From: Solirubrobacterales bacterium
GTDB taxonomy: Bacteria; Actinomycetota; Thermoleophilia; Solirubrobacterales; Solirubrobacteraceae
Assembly: GCA_019240015.1 (NCBI GenBank)
Contig: JAFAZB010000180.1
Coordinates: 1-16,456 of the forward strand
DNA length: 16,456 nucleotides
Direction: 5' to 3'
Under the pieces are notes generated by a model, which was given only the letters and a program-made list of their open reading frames with translations, had not been told where the DNA came from and did no database searches. A program made the position numbers and the translations under genes. The first letter of the stretch is position 1; each line of letters begins with the position of its first letter. This document shows positions 5,286 through 13,088 of this stretch, in pieces.

Positions 5286-8200
5286 CTAGGCGCTCAACGT
5301 CAGCCGCCGCGGGCCCTGCTGGAAGCCGAGCCGCACCAGCGCCGGGTGCAGCGGCGAGGACAGCGCGGATTTTCCGTCCACCTTCTCCAGCGCGAGCCGC
5401 TTGATCGCGCCGCGCTGCACCTGCTCGACGAGCGCCGATAGCGCCGGCTCGAGGCGCTCGTCGCTGGCGGCGACCAGCGTCTGGAGCGCGCGCCCGCCGC
5501 GCTCCAGGTAGACGATCGCCTCCCCGTCGCCGATCACCACGTAGGCCCCGGCCGTGCGCGCCAGGCGCCGCGGCTCGCCGCCGGGTGGTGCAGGCCAGGG
5601 CAGCGTGGCGCCGAACGGCTGCGCCGGATCGACCGCCGCCAGCACCAGCGGGGCCGATTGCTCGGCGTCCTGCGAGCGCAGCCGCTCGACCGCGCCGGGG
5701 AGCGCGAATTGGGCGCCGCCCAGTCCCTCGATGAAGTAGCCGCGGCGCGCCACCCCCAGCGTCTCGAGCTGCGAGAGCTCGGGGTAGATCGCGGAGAAGC
5801 CGCCGGCGATGCCCTCGGCGAGCGCCTGCTCGCGGGTCAGGATCCCGTAGCGCTCGAGCAGCAGCTCGGCCAGCGTCCGGCGCCTGGCCACCGGGTCGAT
5901 CGAATCCGCGAACAGCGGCGCGGTCAGCGACCAGCGACCCTGGACCTGGGCCGCCGCCGCGCCGCGGCGGCGCGAGGCGAATCGCCCGGCCCCGCCCCGC
6001 GTGCGTTCGCGACCCGAGCGCTGCGCGCGCGCCAGCGTCAGCCGCGGCGCGCGCAGCGGCGCGAAGGCATCATTGGTGGCCTCGCCCGCCCAGGCCAGAT
6101 CCCACAGCGCCTCCTGGAGCAGCTCGGGCGCCAGCGCCACGTCGGCGAGCAGGTCGGTGAAGAAGCAAGCTCCCACCGCGAGCCGCTCGCGGACGAGCGC
6201 GTGCTGCTCGCCATCGGGCGGAACGCCCCTCAGCGGCGGGGGCCCCAGCAGGCCGACGTCCTCGCGGAAGTAGAGCCCCACCCGCCCGGAGTTGCGCCCC
6301 AGCGCCCCGGCGCCGATCCACACCAGCTCGCCGCTGGCGCACAGCTGATCCATCCACGCCGGCGAGTACGCGCCGACGCGCCTCGGCAGCACATCGCGCT
6401 CCCAGACCTCCGCCGGCAGCGCCAGCCCCTGGAGTGCTACCAGCGACTCGCGCAGGCGATCGACGCCGGCGCCGCTCGGCGGATGGCGGTCGACTCCCTG
6501 CCACGCCGGCAGGAAGCGCGCCAGCGCTCTGCGATCGACCGGCTCGATCTCCTTGCGCAGCACCGCCAGGGAGACGCGGCGCAGGCGGCGCAGGACCTCG
6601 GGATCGCACCATTCCCGCTGGCTGCCGCCGGGTCGCAGCTCGCCGCGGACCAGCGCCCCGTCGCGTTCCAGCTCGCGCAGCGCCGCTGCCGGGTCGATGC
6701 CGTAGCGCGCCCGCGCGTCCGCGGTCGTGAACGGACCGTGCGAGGCGGCGAACCGCCGCAGCAGTCTCGCCAGCGCGTCGGGCACGTCCTCGAGGAACGC
6801 CGCCGGCAGGCCGCCGGGCGCCGCGGCTCCGAGCGCGTCGCGGTAGAGGCCCGCGTCGGCCGCGTCGATCCAGCGCTGCTCGCCGCGCAGGCGGATCCGC
6901 GCCGCGCGCCGTTCGGCCTCCAGATCGGCCAGCATCTGGGCGGGGTCTAACCCGTCCAGCACCCGCTCGCGCGCCTCGGCGAGGCTCAGCTCGCCGAGGC
7001 GCCGCAGCACGTCGAGCAGTCCCTCGCGGTTGGCTGCCCTGGTCTGCGGCGAGGTGCACTGGAGCTCTTGCTCCACCCGGGCCAGCGCGCCAGGATCGAT
7101 CAGGTCGCGGAGCTCCTCCTGCCCGAGCAGCTCACGCAGCAGGTCGCGATCGAGCGACAGCGCGGCGGCGCGCCGCTCGGCGTTGGGGGTGTCGCCCTCG
7201 TACATGTAGGTGGCGACGTAGTCGAACAGCAGGCTCGACGCGAACGGCGAGGCGGTCGCGGTCTCCACCTCCACCAGTGAGATCTCCCGCCGGTGGAGCT
7301 TGGTCAACAGCTCGGTCAGGCCGGGGACGTCGAGCACGTCGCGCAAGCACTCCCGGTAGGTCTCGAGCACGATCGGAAACTGGGGGTACTTCTTCGCGAC
7401 CTCGAGCAGCGACTGGGACTTCAGCCGCTGCTGCCAGAGCGGCGTTCGCTTGCCCGGACGGGCGCGGGGGATCAGCAGCGCCCGGCCGGCGTTCTCCCGG
7501 AAGCGCGCCCCGAACAGCGCGGATGAGCCGAGCTCGCCGACGACCAGGTCCTCGATCTGGTCGGGCTCGAGCGCCACCAGCTCCGCGCCGGGCGGTTCCT
7601 CCGCCTCGGGGAGGTGGACGATGATCCCGTCGTCGGAGTAGATCGCGTCTGATTCGAGCCCGAGCTCCTCGCGGATCCGTGCGCTGAGCGCCAGCGACCA
7701 GGCGGCGTGGACGCGCCCCCCGAAGGGGCTCAGGACGCACAGGCGCCAGTCGCCGATCTCGTCCCTGAAGCGCTCGAGCACGATCGCGCGGTCGGATGGG
7801 ATCACGCGCGTGGCCGCCTGCTGCTCGGCCAGGAACTGGAGCAGGTTGTTGGCCGCGCGTTCGTCGAGGTGATACTCGGCCTGGAGCTCCTCGGCGGATC
7901 GGCCGAGCGCCGAACGAGCGAACGCGCCGATCGCCTCGCCCAGCTCCTTGGGGCGCCCGATTCCGTCTCCCTTCCAGAACGGGACCGCGCCTGGAAGCCC
8001 GGGGGCGGGGGTCACGATCACCCGGTCGCGGCCGATCTCCTCGATCCGCCAGGTGGTGGCGCCGAGCAGGAACGTCTGCCCGGGCCTCGCTTCGTAGACC
8101 ATCTCCTCATCGAGCTCGCCGACGCGCCGCCCATCCGGAAGCGTGACCGCGTACAGGCCGCGGTCGGGGATCGTGCCGGCGTTGGTGACCGCCAGCTGGC

Positions 8201-9710
8201 GGGCGCCGGGGCGCGCGCGGATCGTCCCTCGCACGCGATCCCACACGATCCGCGGACGCAGCTCGGCGAACTCGCTCGAGGGGTAGCGCCCGTCGAGCAT
8301 GTCGAGCACGTTCTCGAGCTGGGCGAGGCTGAGCTCCGCATACGAGTAGGTGCTGGTGATCAGCCGGTGCAGGCCGTCGACTGGCACCGGCTCGGCGTCG
8401 GGCGCGGCGGCGGCGATCGCCACCACCTGCTGCGCGAGCACATCGAGCGCGTTGCGGGGCACGACCGTCGTCTCGATCTGCTGCTCACGCATCCGCCTGG
8501 CGAGCACCGCGCACTCCAGCAGGTCGGCGCGGAACTTGGGGAAGATCCGCCCCCGGCTCGTGTCGCCGACCGAGTGGCCGGCGCGGCCGATCCGCTGCAG
8601 CCCCCTGGCGACCGACTTGGGCGACTCGACCTGGATCACCAGATCGACGGCGCCCATGTCGATTCCGAGCTCCAGGCTGGAGGTCGCGACCAGGCATCGC
8701 AGCTGACCCGCTTTCAACAACTCCTCGACCACGGTCCGCTCCTCGCGCGCGAGGGAGCCGTGGTGCGAACGAGCCAGCTCCTTGTCCGCGAGCCCGTTGA
8801 GGCGGATCGCCAGGCGCTCGGCGGCTCGCCGGTTGTTGACGAACAGGATCGTCGAGCGGTGCGACTCGATCAGCTCGAGCAGCTCGGGGTACATCGCCGG
8901 CCAGATCGAGCGGCGGGTCGCCTCGGTCCCGCCTTGCAGCGGGTCCAGGTCGGGCGCGGGTGTGGCGTCGGGCTCGACCATCGATTCCACCGGCACCCTG
9001 ATCTCCAGGTCGAGCTCCTTGTGTGCGCCGGTATCCACGAGCCGGCAGGTGCGTCTGGGGCCGACCAGGAAGCGACCGATCTCCGCCAGCGGCTTCTGCG
9101 TCGCCGACAGGCCGATCCGCTGCGGGTCGCGCCCGGCGGCCTGCGTGAGCCGCTCGAGCGTCAGCGCCAGATGCGCGCCGCGCTTCGTCGCCGCGACCGC
9201 GTGGATCTCGTCGACGATGCACCAGCGAGTGCCGGCGAACAGCGCCCGCGCGCGACCGGTCAGCATCAGGTACAGCGACTCCGGGGTCGTGATCAGGATG
9301 TCGGGCGGATCGCGCAGCATCGCCTGGCGCTCGCGCTGGGGGGTATCGCCGGTCCGCACCGCGACCTTCAGCTCGGCCCCGATCCCGCGCAGCGGCGTGC
9401 GCAGGTTGCGATCGATGTCGTAGGAGAGGGCCTTGAGCGGCGAGACGTAGACGAGGCTGATCGGGCGCGGGGTCTGGGCCGGTTCGGCGCTGGCGGTTTC
9501 TGGCGGGGAGGCGTGGGGGCGCTCGGCGGCCAGCCGGTCGATCGCCCACAGGAACGCCGCGAGCGTCTTGCCCGACCCCGTCGGCGCCGAAATCAGGACG
9601 TGCTCGCCCGAGGCAATCGCAGGCCAGGCCTGCTCCTGGGCGGGCGTGGGCTCCGCGAACGCCGCCTCGAACCATGCGCGCGTTCGGGGGCTGAATGCTT
9701 GCAGCGGCAA
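5286..9710 (-). CDS. lhr: Lhr-family ATP-dependent helicase (long form)
   Basis: A 1474-residue superfamily 2 helicase of the Lhr type, a 3'-to-5' single-strand DNA translocase thought to act in DNA repair. The helicase core shows motif I APTGSGKT (42-49), TTPESL (141-146), DEIH (167-170), LSAT (201-204), ATSSLELGID (342-351) and QRIGRAGH (372-379). The Lhr-specific winged-helix and beta-bundle region follows. A long C-terminal extension from roughly residue 860 onward is rich in Arg and Ala and corresponds to the Lhr-CTD of full-length bacterial Lhr (about 1500 residues). An Arg/Gly-rich linker (RERTRGGAGRFASRRRG) lies near residues 1235-1255. The start is a TTG at 9708-9710, chosen because MPLQAFSPRTRAWF leads directly into the conserved core. 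No strong Shine-Dalgarno is seen. It is flanked by family 5 UDG upstream and a Nei-type glycosylase downstream, supporting a role in base-excision repair. Confidence 0.96.
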   Translation of the reverse strand: MPLQAFSPRTRAWFEAAFAEPTPAQEQAWPAIASGEHVLISAPTGSGKTLAAFLWAIDRLAAERPHASPPETASAEPAQTPRPISLVYVSPLKALSYDIDRNLRTPLRGIGAELKVAVRTGDTPQRERQAMLRDPPDILITTPESLYLMLTGRARALFAGTRWCIVDEIHAVAATKRGAHLALTLERLTQAAGRDPQRIGLSATQKPLAEIGRFLVGPRRTCRLVDTGAHKELDLEIRVPVESMVEPDATPAPDLDPLQGGTEATRRSIWPAMYPELLELIESHRSTILFVNNRRAAERLAIRLNGLADKELARSHHGSLAREERTVVEELLKAGQLRCLVATSSLELGIDMGAVDLVIQVESPKSVARGLQRIGRAGHSVGDTSRGRIFPKFRADLLECAVLARRMREQQIETTVVPRNALDVLAQQVVAIAAAAPDAEPVPVDGLHRLITSTYSYAELSLAQLENVLDMLDGRYPSSEFAELRPRIVWDRVRGTIRARPGARQLAVTNAGTIPDRGLYAVTLPDGRRVGELDEEMVYEARPGQTFLLGATTWRIEEIGRDRVIVTPAPGLPGAVPFWKGDGIGRPKELGEAIGAFARSALGRSAEELQAEYHLDERAANNLLQFLAEQQAATRVIPSDRAIVLERFRDEIGDWRLCVLSPFGGRVHAAWSLALSARIREELGLESDAIYSDDGIIVHLPEAEEPPGAELVALEPDQIEDLVVGELGSSALFGARFRENAGRALLIPRARPGKRTPLWQQRLKSQSLLEVAKKYPQFPIVLETYRECLRDVLDVPGLTELLTKLHRREISLVEVETATASPFASSLLFDYVATYMYEGDTPNAERRAAALSLDRDLLRELLGQEELRDLIDPGALARVEQELQCTSPQTRAANREGLLDVLRRLGELSLAEARERVLDGLDPAQMLADLEAERRAARIRLRGEQRWIDAADAGLYRDALGAAAPGGLPAAFLEDVPDALARLLRRFAASHGPFTTADARARYGIDPAAALRELERDGALVRGELRPGGSQREWCDPEVLRRLRRVSLAVLRKEIEPVDRRALARFLPAWQGVDRHPPSGAGVDRLRESLVALQGLALPAEVWERDVLPRRVGAYSPAWMDQLCASGELVWIGAGALGRNSGRVGLYFREDVGLLGPPPLRGVPPDGEQHALVRERLAVGACFFTDLLADVALAPELLQEALWDLAWAGEATNDAFAPLRAPRLTLARAQRSGRERTRGGAGRFASRRRGAAAAQVQGRWSLTAPLFADSIDPVARRRTLAELLLERYGILTREQALAEGIAGGFSAIYPELSQLETLGVARRGYFIEGLGGAQFALPGAVERLRSQDAEQSAPLVLAAVDPAQPFGATLPWPAPPGGEPRRLARTAGAYVVIGDGEAIVYLERGGRALQTLVAASDERLEPALSALVEQVQRGAIKRLALEKVDGKSALSSPLHPALVRLGFQQGPRRLTLSA

Positions 9711-9722
9711 CTCATTTGCCAG

Positions 9723-9757
9723 CGTAGCGGGGGCGCGCGCGGGCGCTCGCCCCTACG
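9723..9757 (-). other. GC-rich imperfect hairpin between udg and lhr
   Basis: CGTAG at one end and CTACG at the other enclose a very GC-rich, imperfectly complementary stretch that overlaps the last codon and stop of udg and fills most of the 42-bp gap before lhr. No T-run follows, so it is not a standard intrinsic terminator. It might tune read-through, stabilise mRNA ends, or be compositional chance. Confidence 0.3.
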
Positions 9758-10442
9758 AAGCCAGCGCCTTCGCCCGCGCGAACACCTGGTCCAGCATCGG
9801 CTCGGTCAGCTTGCCGGTGAAGGTGTTCTGCTGGCTCGGGTGGTAGCAGCCGAGCAGCGTGAAGCGGCCGAGCTGTGCCTCGGCGCCGTGCCCGAACTTG
9901 GGGCGGGGGCGCGGCAGCGTCAGCCCGGAGGCGAGCATCGTGCGCAGCGCGGCGTCCCAGGCAAAGCTCCCGAGGCACACGATCACCCGGACAGCCGGGA
10001 GCAGCTCGAGCTCGCGGACCAGGTACGGGAGGCAGTTATCGCGCTCGGCCGGAGTTGGTCGGTTCGCCGGTGGGGCGCAGCGGACCGCGGCGGCGATGTA
10101 GCAGTCGCGCAGGGAGAGGCCGTCCTCGCGGGTCACCGAGGTGGGCTGGTTGGCGAACGCGGCGCGCCACAGGGCTGCGAACAACCAGTCGCCCGAGCGG
10201 TCGCCGGTGAAGATCCGGCCGGTGCGGTTGCCCCCGTGCGCGGCGGGGGCCAGCCCGAGCACGAACACGGCCGCGGCGGGGTCCCCGAAGCCCGGCAGCG
10301 GCTTGGCCCAGTAGTCCTCGGAGGCGAACGCGGCGCGCTTCTCGACCGCGGTCTGCTCACGCCAGGCCACCAGGCGAGGGCAGCGGCGGCAGGAGACGAC
10401 CTCCAGGACGAGCCGCGACAGCGCCTCCCGGTCGGGGCTCAC
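9753..10442 (-). CDS. Uracil-DNA glycosylase, family 5 (UdgB-type, iron-sulfur)
   Basis: Removes uracil, and in studied family 5 enzymes also deaminated purines such as hypoxanthine, from DNA. The protein has 229 residues. The first active-site motif GLAPAAHGGNRTGRIFTGD (63-81) has the family 5 form, which lacks the catalytic Asp/Asn of families 1 and 4. The second motif is HPSQQNTFTGKLT (201-213). Four cysteines suited to a 4Fe-4S cluster are present: Cys18 and Cys21 (CRRC), Cys122 (RCAPP) and Cys137 (DNC). The start is a GTG at 10440-10442 that overlaps the TGA of the tetR gene (GTGA), so translation is probably coupled. The lhr gene follows after 42 bp. Family 4 is the main alternative, but the NRTGR motif makes family 5 much more likely. 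Confidence 0.93.
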   Translation of the reverse strand: MSPDREALSRLVLEVVSCRRCPRLVAWREQTAVEKRAAFASEDYWAKPLPGFGDPAAAVFVLGLAPAAHGGNRTGRIFTGDRSGDWLFAALWRAAFANQPTSVTREDGLSLRDCYIAAAVRCAPPANRPTPAERDNCLPYLVRELELLPAVRVIVCLGSFAWDAALRTMLASGLTLPRPRPKFGHGAEAQLGRFTLLGCYHPSQQNTFTGKLTEPMLDQVFARAKALAS

Positions 10443-11080
10443 GGCGAGCCCTGGGCGAGCAGCCCGGCGATCAGCCTGTCGATCACCGGCGCGAGGTCCA
10501 TCGCGTCTGCGGGCTCGCCCAGTCGTACTTGCCGGGAGATCAGCTCGGTGACGGCTCCGACGATCGTGAACGCGTCGTGCGGCGAGCGGAAGCGGTTGAT
10601 CAGCCCCCGCGCGGATGCGGCGGCGTTCTCGGCGTCGAGCACGTCGGCGAACGCCTGCATCGTCTGATCACGTCTGCGGCCAGCGCCGGGTCCGGCGCCG
10701 ATGATCTCGATCAGCAGCGTCTGCGCCAGGTCCGGGTGGTCCGACAGGGTCCCCAGGAACGCTCGCGTCGCGGCTCGCATGCGCGCCCGCGCGTCGCCTT
10801 CCGGGGCGCTGCGGGCCGCGCTCGCCATCGCGTCCTGAACAACTTCGGTGGCGAGGTCGAACAGCGCCAGCATGCACTGCTCCTTGTTGGCGAAGTGCTC
10901 ATAGAAGGTGGCTTTCGACATCGCGGCCCGGCGGCTGATCGACTCCGCGGTGGCGCCGGCGTATCCGCGCTGGGCGAACTCGCGCGCCGCGGCGCGCAGC
11001 AGGCGGTCGCGCTGGAGCGGGAGTCGGACCTCGGGCGGAGGTGCATGGCGCCCCCTCGCTGCGGGCGGTGTGGACTCGAT
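10439..11080 (-). CDS. TetR/AcrR-family transcriptional regulator, non-canonical or uncertain start
   Basis: Ligand-responsive repressor type. The helix-turn-helix spans RLLRAAAREFAQRGYAG...ESISRRAAMSKATFYEHF, residues 26-63 counted from 11080, followed by an all-helical ligand domain, for 213 residues in total. The first in-frame ATG (10919-10921) lies inside the recognition region and would destroy the DNA-binding domain, leaving 160 residues. Upstream, the frame is open to a TGA at 11090-11092 and contains no ATG, GTG or TTG. The best candidate is ATC at 11078-11080, with AAGGG 5 nt before it and the rmlB stop 1 nt before it. An out-of-frame ATG at 11044-11046 with a good GAGGGGG Shine-Dalgarno would reach the regulator only through a frameshift. 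So this may be a non-AUG start, a frameshifted gene, or a sequencing error. The stop overlaps the udg start, and the regulated targets are unknown. Confidence 0.82.
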   Translation of the reverse strand: MESTPPAARGRHAPPPEVRLPLQRDRLLRAAAREFAQRGYAGATAESISRRAAMSKATFYEHFANKEQCMLALFDLATEVVQDAMASAARSAPEGDARARMRAATRAFLGTLSDHPDLAQTLLIEIIGAGPGAGRRRDQTMQAFADVLDAENAAASARGLINRFRSPHDAFTIVGAVTELISRQVRLGEPADAMDLAPVIDRLIAGLLAQGSP

Positions 11081-11081
11081 C

Positions 11082-12077
11082 TCAGCCCTTCAGCGCACGC
11101 CCGTAGTGGCGCTCGTAGTACTCGCGGTACGCGCCCGAGCGGACCGGCTCCCACCACCAGGCGTTTTTGCGGTACCACTCGACGGTCCGCGCCAGGCCCT
11201 GATCGAATCGGGTCCGTGGCTCCCATCCCAGCGCGCGCAGCTTCTCCGAGGAGAGCGAGTAGCGGCGATCGTGCCCGGGCCGGTCGGGCACGTATTCGAT
11301 CAGCGACTCCTCCGCGCCGGTCAGCTCCACGATCCGCCGCACCACCGCAAGGTTGTCGCACTCGTCGGGACCCCCGCAGTTGTACGCCTCACCGGGCACC
11401 CCGTGCGCCAGGACATGGCCGACGCCGCCCCCGAAGTCCTCCGCGAATAGCCAGTTGCGCACGTTGAGGCCGTCGCCGTAGACGGGCAGCCGGTCCCCGG
11501 CCAGAGCGTTGAGGATCATCAGCGGGATCAGCTTCTCGGGGTGCTGATAGGGGCCGTAATTGTTCGATCCCCGGCAGATCATCGCTTCCAGCCCGTAGGT
11601 GTGGAAGTAGCTCGAGACGAGCAGGTCCGCGCCGCTCTTGGTCGCGCTGTAGGGACTCGAGGGCTGCAGCGGCGAGGACTCGGTGAACGACCCCTGCGCG
11701 ATCGAGCCGTAGACCTCGTCGGTCGAGACCTGCACGTAACGCAGCCCTCGATCGCGCGCCGCCTCGAGCAGCGTGTGAGTGCCCTGCATGTTGGTGATCG
11801 TGAAGGTCACCGGCTCGGCGATCGAGCGGTCCACATGCGTCTCGGCAGCGAAGTTGACGATTGCCTCGCACCCGGCCAGCGCATCCGCGACCGCGTCCGG
11901 GTCCTCGATCGCACCCTCGATGAAGCGAAGCTCGCTCAGCACGTCGTGCAGGTTCTCCCGCCGGCCGGCGTAGGTGAGCTTGTCCAACACCGTGACCTGA
12001 TCGCCGTGCTCGCGCAGGCGCAGGCGCACGAACGTGGAGCCGATGAAGCCCGCGCCGCCGCAGACCAGCAGCCTCAT
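11082..12077 (-). CDS. rmlB: dTDP-glucose 4,6-dehydratase
   Basis: Second step of dTDP-L-rhamnose synthesis: NAD-dependent conversion of dTDP-glucose to dTDP-4-keto-6-deoxyglucose in the cytoplasm. The protein has 331 residues. The Rossmann fold begins with GGAGFIGS (7-14), then LDKLTYAG (31-38), NFAAETHVDRS (75-85), the catalytic triad segment STDEVYG (118-124, Thr-Asp-Glu) and Tyr143-x3-Lys147 (YSATK). The substrate segment RGSNNYGPYQHPEKLIP (169-185) and NVRNWLFAEDF are typical RmlB. The ATG at 12075-12077 overlaps the rmlD stop (ATGA), which sets the start, although the frame extends to 12233. The tetR gene begins 1 nt downstream if it starts at ATC. All catalytic residues are present. 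The class is certain, and rhamnose rather than another 6-deoxysugar is supported by the adjacent rmlD. Confidence 0.96.
   Translation of the reverse strand: MRLLVCGGAGFIGSTFVRLRLREHGDQVTVLDKLTYAGRRENLHDVLSELRFIEGAIEDPDAVADALAGCEAIVNFAAETHVDRSIAEPVTFTITNMQGTHTLLEAARDRGLRYVQVSTDEVYGSIAQGSFTESSPLQPSSPYSATKSGADLLVSSYFHTYGLEAMICRGSNNYGPYQHPEKLIPLMILNALAGDRLPVYGDGLNVRNWLFAEDFGGGVGHVLAHGVPGEAYNCGGPDECDNLAVVRRIVELTGAEESLIEYVPDRPGHDRRYSLSSEKLRALGWEPRTRFDQGLARTVEWYRKNAWWWEPVRSGAYREYYERHYGRALKG
11086..11090 (-). promoter_or_regulatory. Possible Shine-Dalgarno for the ATC start of tetR
   Basis: AAGGG on the minus strand, overlapping the end of rmlB, 5 nt before ATC at 11078-11080. Its spacing is near optimal. 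It is the only ribosome-binding-like sequence placed to serve the full-length TetR frame. Confidence 0.35.
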
Positions 12078-12931
12078 CGCGCCGGCACCTCGGCGGCCAA
12101 GAACTCCCCCAGGCCTTGGCGCCAGTGCGGCAGGCGCGGCGCCGTGTGCCCGCGCTCGGTCCCGAGCACGCTGTACGCCGGGCGCGGAGCCGGGCGCGCC
12201 ATCTCCTCGGTGGTGCCGGGGTGGACGCGGCACTCCAGCCCGGCCCGCGCGACTATCTCCCGCGCGAGCTCATACCAGGAGCACGCTCCCGCCCCGGCGA
12301 CGTGCATGATCCCCTCGACTGCGCTCCCGGCAGACCATGCCAAGTCGACCAGCGCCGGCGCGAGGTGACCGGTGAACGTCGGGCACCCGACCTGGTCCTC
12401 GACGACGGTCAGCTCGTCGCGCTCGGCGGCCAGCCTCAGGATCGTGGCCGGAAAGCACGGACCGCCATTGCCGAACAGCCACGAGGAGCGAACGATCGTG
12501 TGGCGCCCCGGCGCCGCTCTCGCGACCGCCAGCTCACCCTCCAGCTTCGAGCGGCCGTACGCCGACAGCGGCGCCACCGGATCGGACTCCAGGTAGGGCT
12601 GGCGCTTGGCGCCATCGAATACGTAGTCGCTCGAGACATGCAACGTCCACGCGCCCGCCGCTGCGGCGGCGCGCGCGACGTTCCCCGCCCCGGCGCCGTT
12701 GACCGCGACCGCCCCCGGGTAATCCCCCTCGGCGCCGTCGACGTCGGTCCAGGCAGCACAGTTGATCACCACCTCGGGGCGAGCCTGCGCGAGCTGGCGC
12801 TGGACCGCATCCGGATCGGTGATGTCGAGCTCGGCTCGCACAAGCGCGAGCACTTCGTGGCCGGCGGCGCTGGCCGCGCTGCGCAAGTCCTGGCCGAGCA
12901 TCCCGGCCGCGCCTGTGATCACGATCCGCAC
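12074..12931 (-). CDS. rmlD: dTDP-4-dehydrorhamnose reductase
   Basis: Last step of dTDP-L-rhamnose synthesis, an NAD(P)H-dependent reduction. The protein has 285 residues, normal for the family. It has the Rossmann motif GAAGMLGQDL (7-16), NCAAWTDVDGAE (57-68), SSDYVFDG (100-107), the catalytic Tyr125-x3-Lys129 (YGRSK) and the diagnostic VEDQVGCPT (177-185). The start is a GTG at 12929-12931 giving MRIVITGAAG. No strong Shine-Dalgarno is present, so the message may be leaderless. It is first gene of the minus-strand run and overlaps rmlB by 4 bp. rmlA and rmlC, needed for the complete pathway, are not in the window. The order D-B with the other two elsewhere is one of several arrangements seen in bacteria. 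Confidence 0.95.
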   Translation of the reverse strand: MRIVITGAAGMLGQDLRSAASAAGHEVLALVRAELDITDPDAVQRQLAQARPEVVINCAAWTDVDGAEGDYPGAVAVNGAGAGNVARAAAAAGAWTLHVSSDYVFDGAKRQPYLESDPVAPLSAYGRSKLEGELAVARAAPGRHTIVRSSWLFGNGGPCFPATILRLAAERDELTVVEDQVGCPTFTGHLAPALVDLAWSAGSAVEGIMHVAGAGACSWYELAREIVARAGLECRVHPGTTEEMARPAPRPAYSVLGTERGHTAPRLPHWRQGLGEFLAAEVPAR

Positions 12932-12985
12932 GCCGGGTCAAGGGTAGAGGGCGATACTCCGAGAAAGCATCCAGAGCCGCTGCTC

Positions 12986-12999
12986 CCCTTGGACAAGGG
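12986..12999. promoter_or_regulatory. Short dyad in the rmlD / ATP-grasp divergent intergenic region
   Basis: A perfect CCCTTG-GA-CAAGGG repeat in the 157-bp gap (12932-13088) between the divergent rmlD and ATP-grasp genes. It could be an operator for either side. I could not find a convincing -10/-35 pair for either gene in this gap, and nothing else in it is recognisable. Confidence 0.3.
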
Positions 13000-13088
13000 C
13001 GGATCCTCCAGCTTGGCCCTGCGGGCGTGGCGGCGATCACCGCGACCAGCTACACCTAAGCGTGTCTCCGAAGCGAAACCGTGATCCG

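Noticed and set aside
5658..6950. 430-codon plus-strand frame opposite the lhr C-terminal region
   Set aside because: Antisense shadow with low-complexity Arg/Gln/Ala composition and no recognisable motif.
7707..10667. Very long plus-strand open frame (986 codons) opposite lhr, udg and part of tetR
   Set aside because: It lies antisense to three well-recognised genes, has Arg/Gly/Gln/His-rich composition without any domain, and is a usual product of high-GC codon bias.
11044..11046. ATG with a strong Shine-Dalgarno taken as the tetR start
   Set aside because: It is out of frame with the TetR coding sequence and reads a different, domain-free frame unless a frameshift occurs. Kept only as an alternative in the tetR finding.
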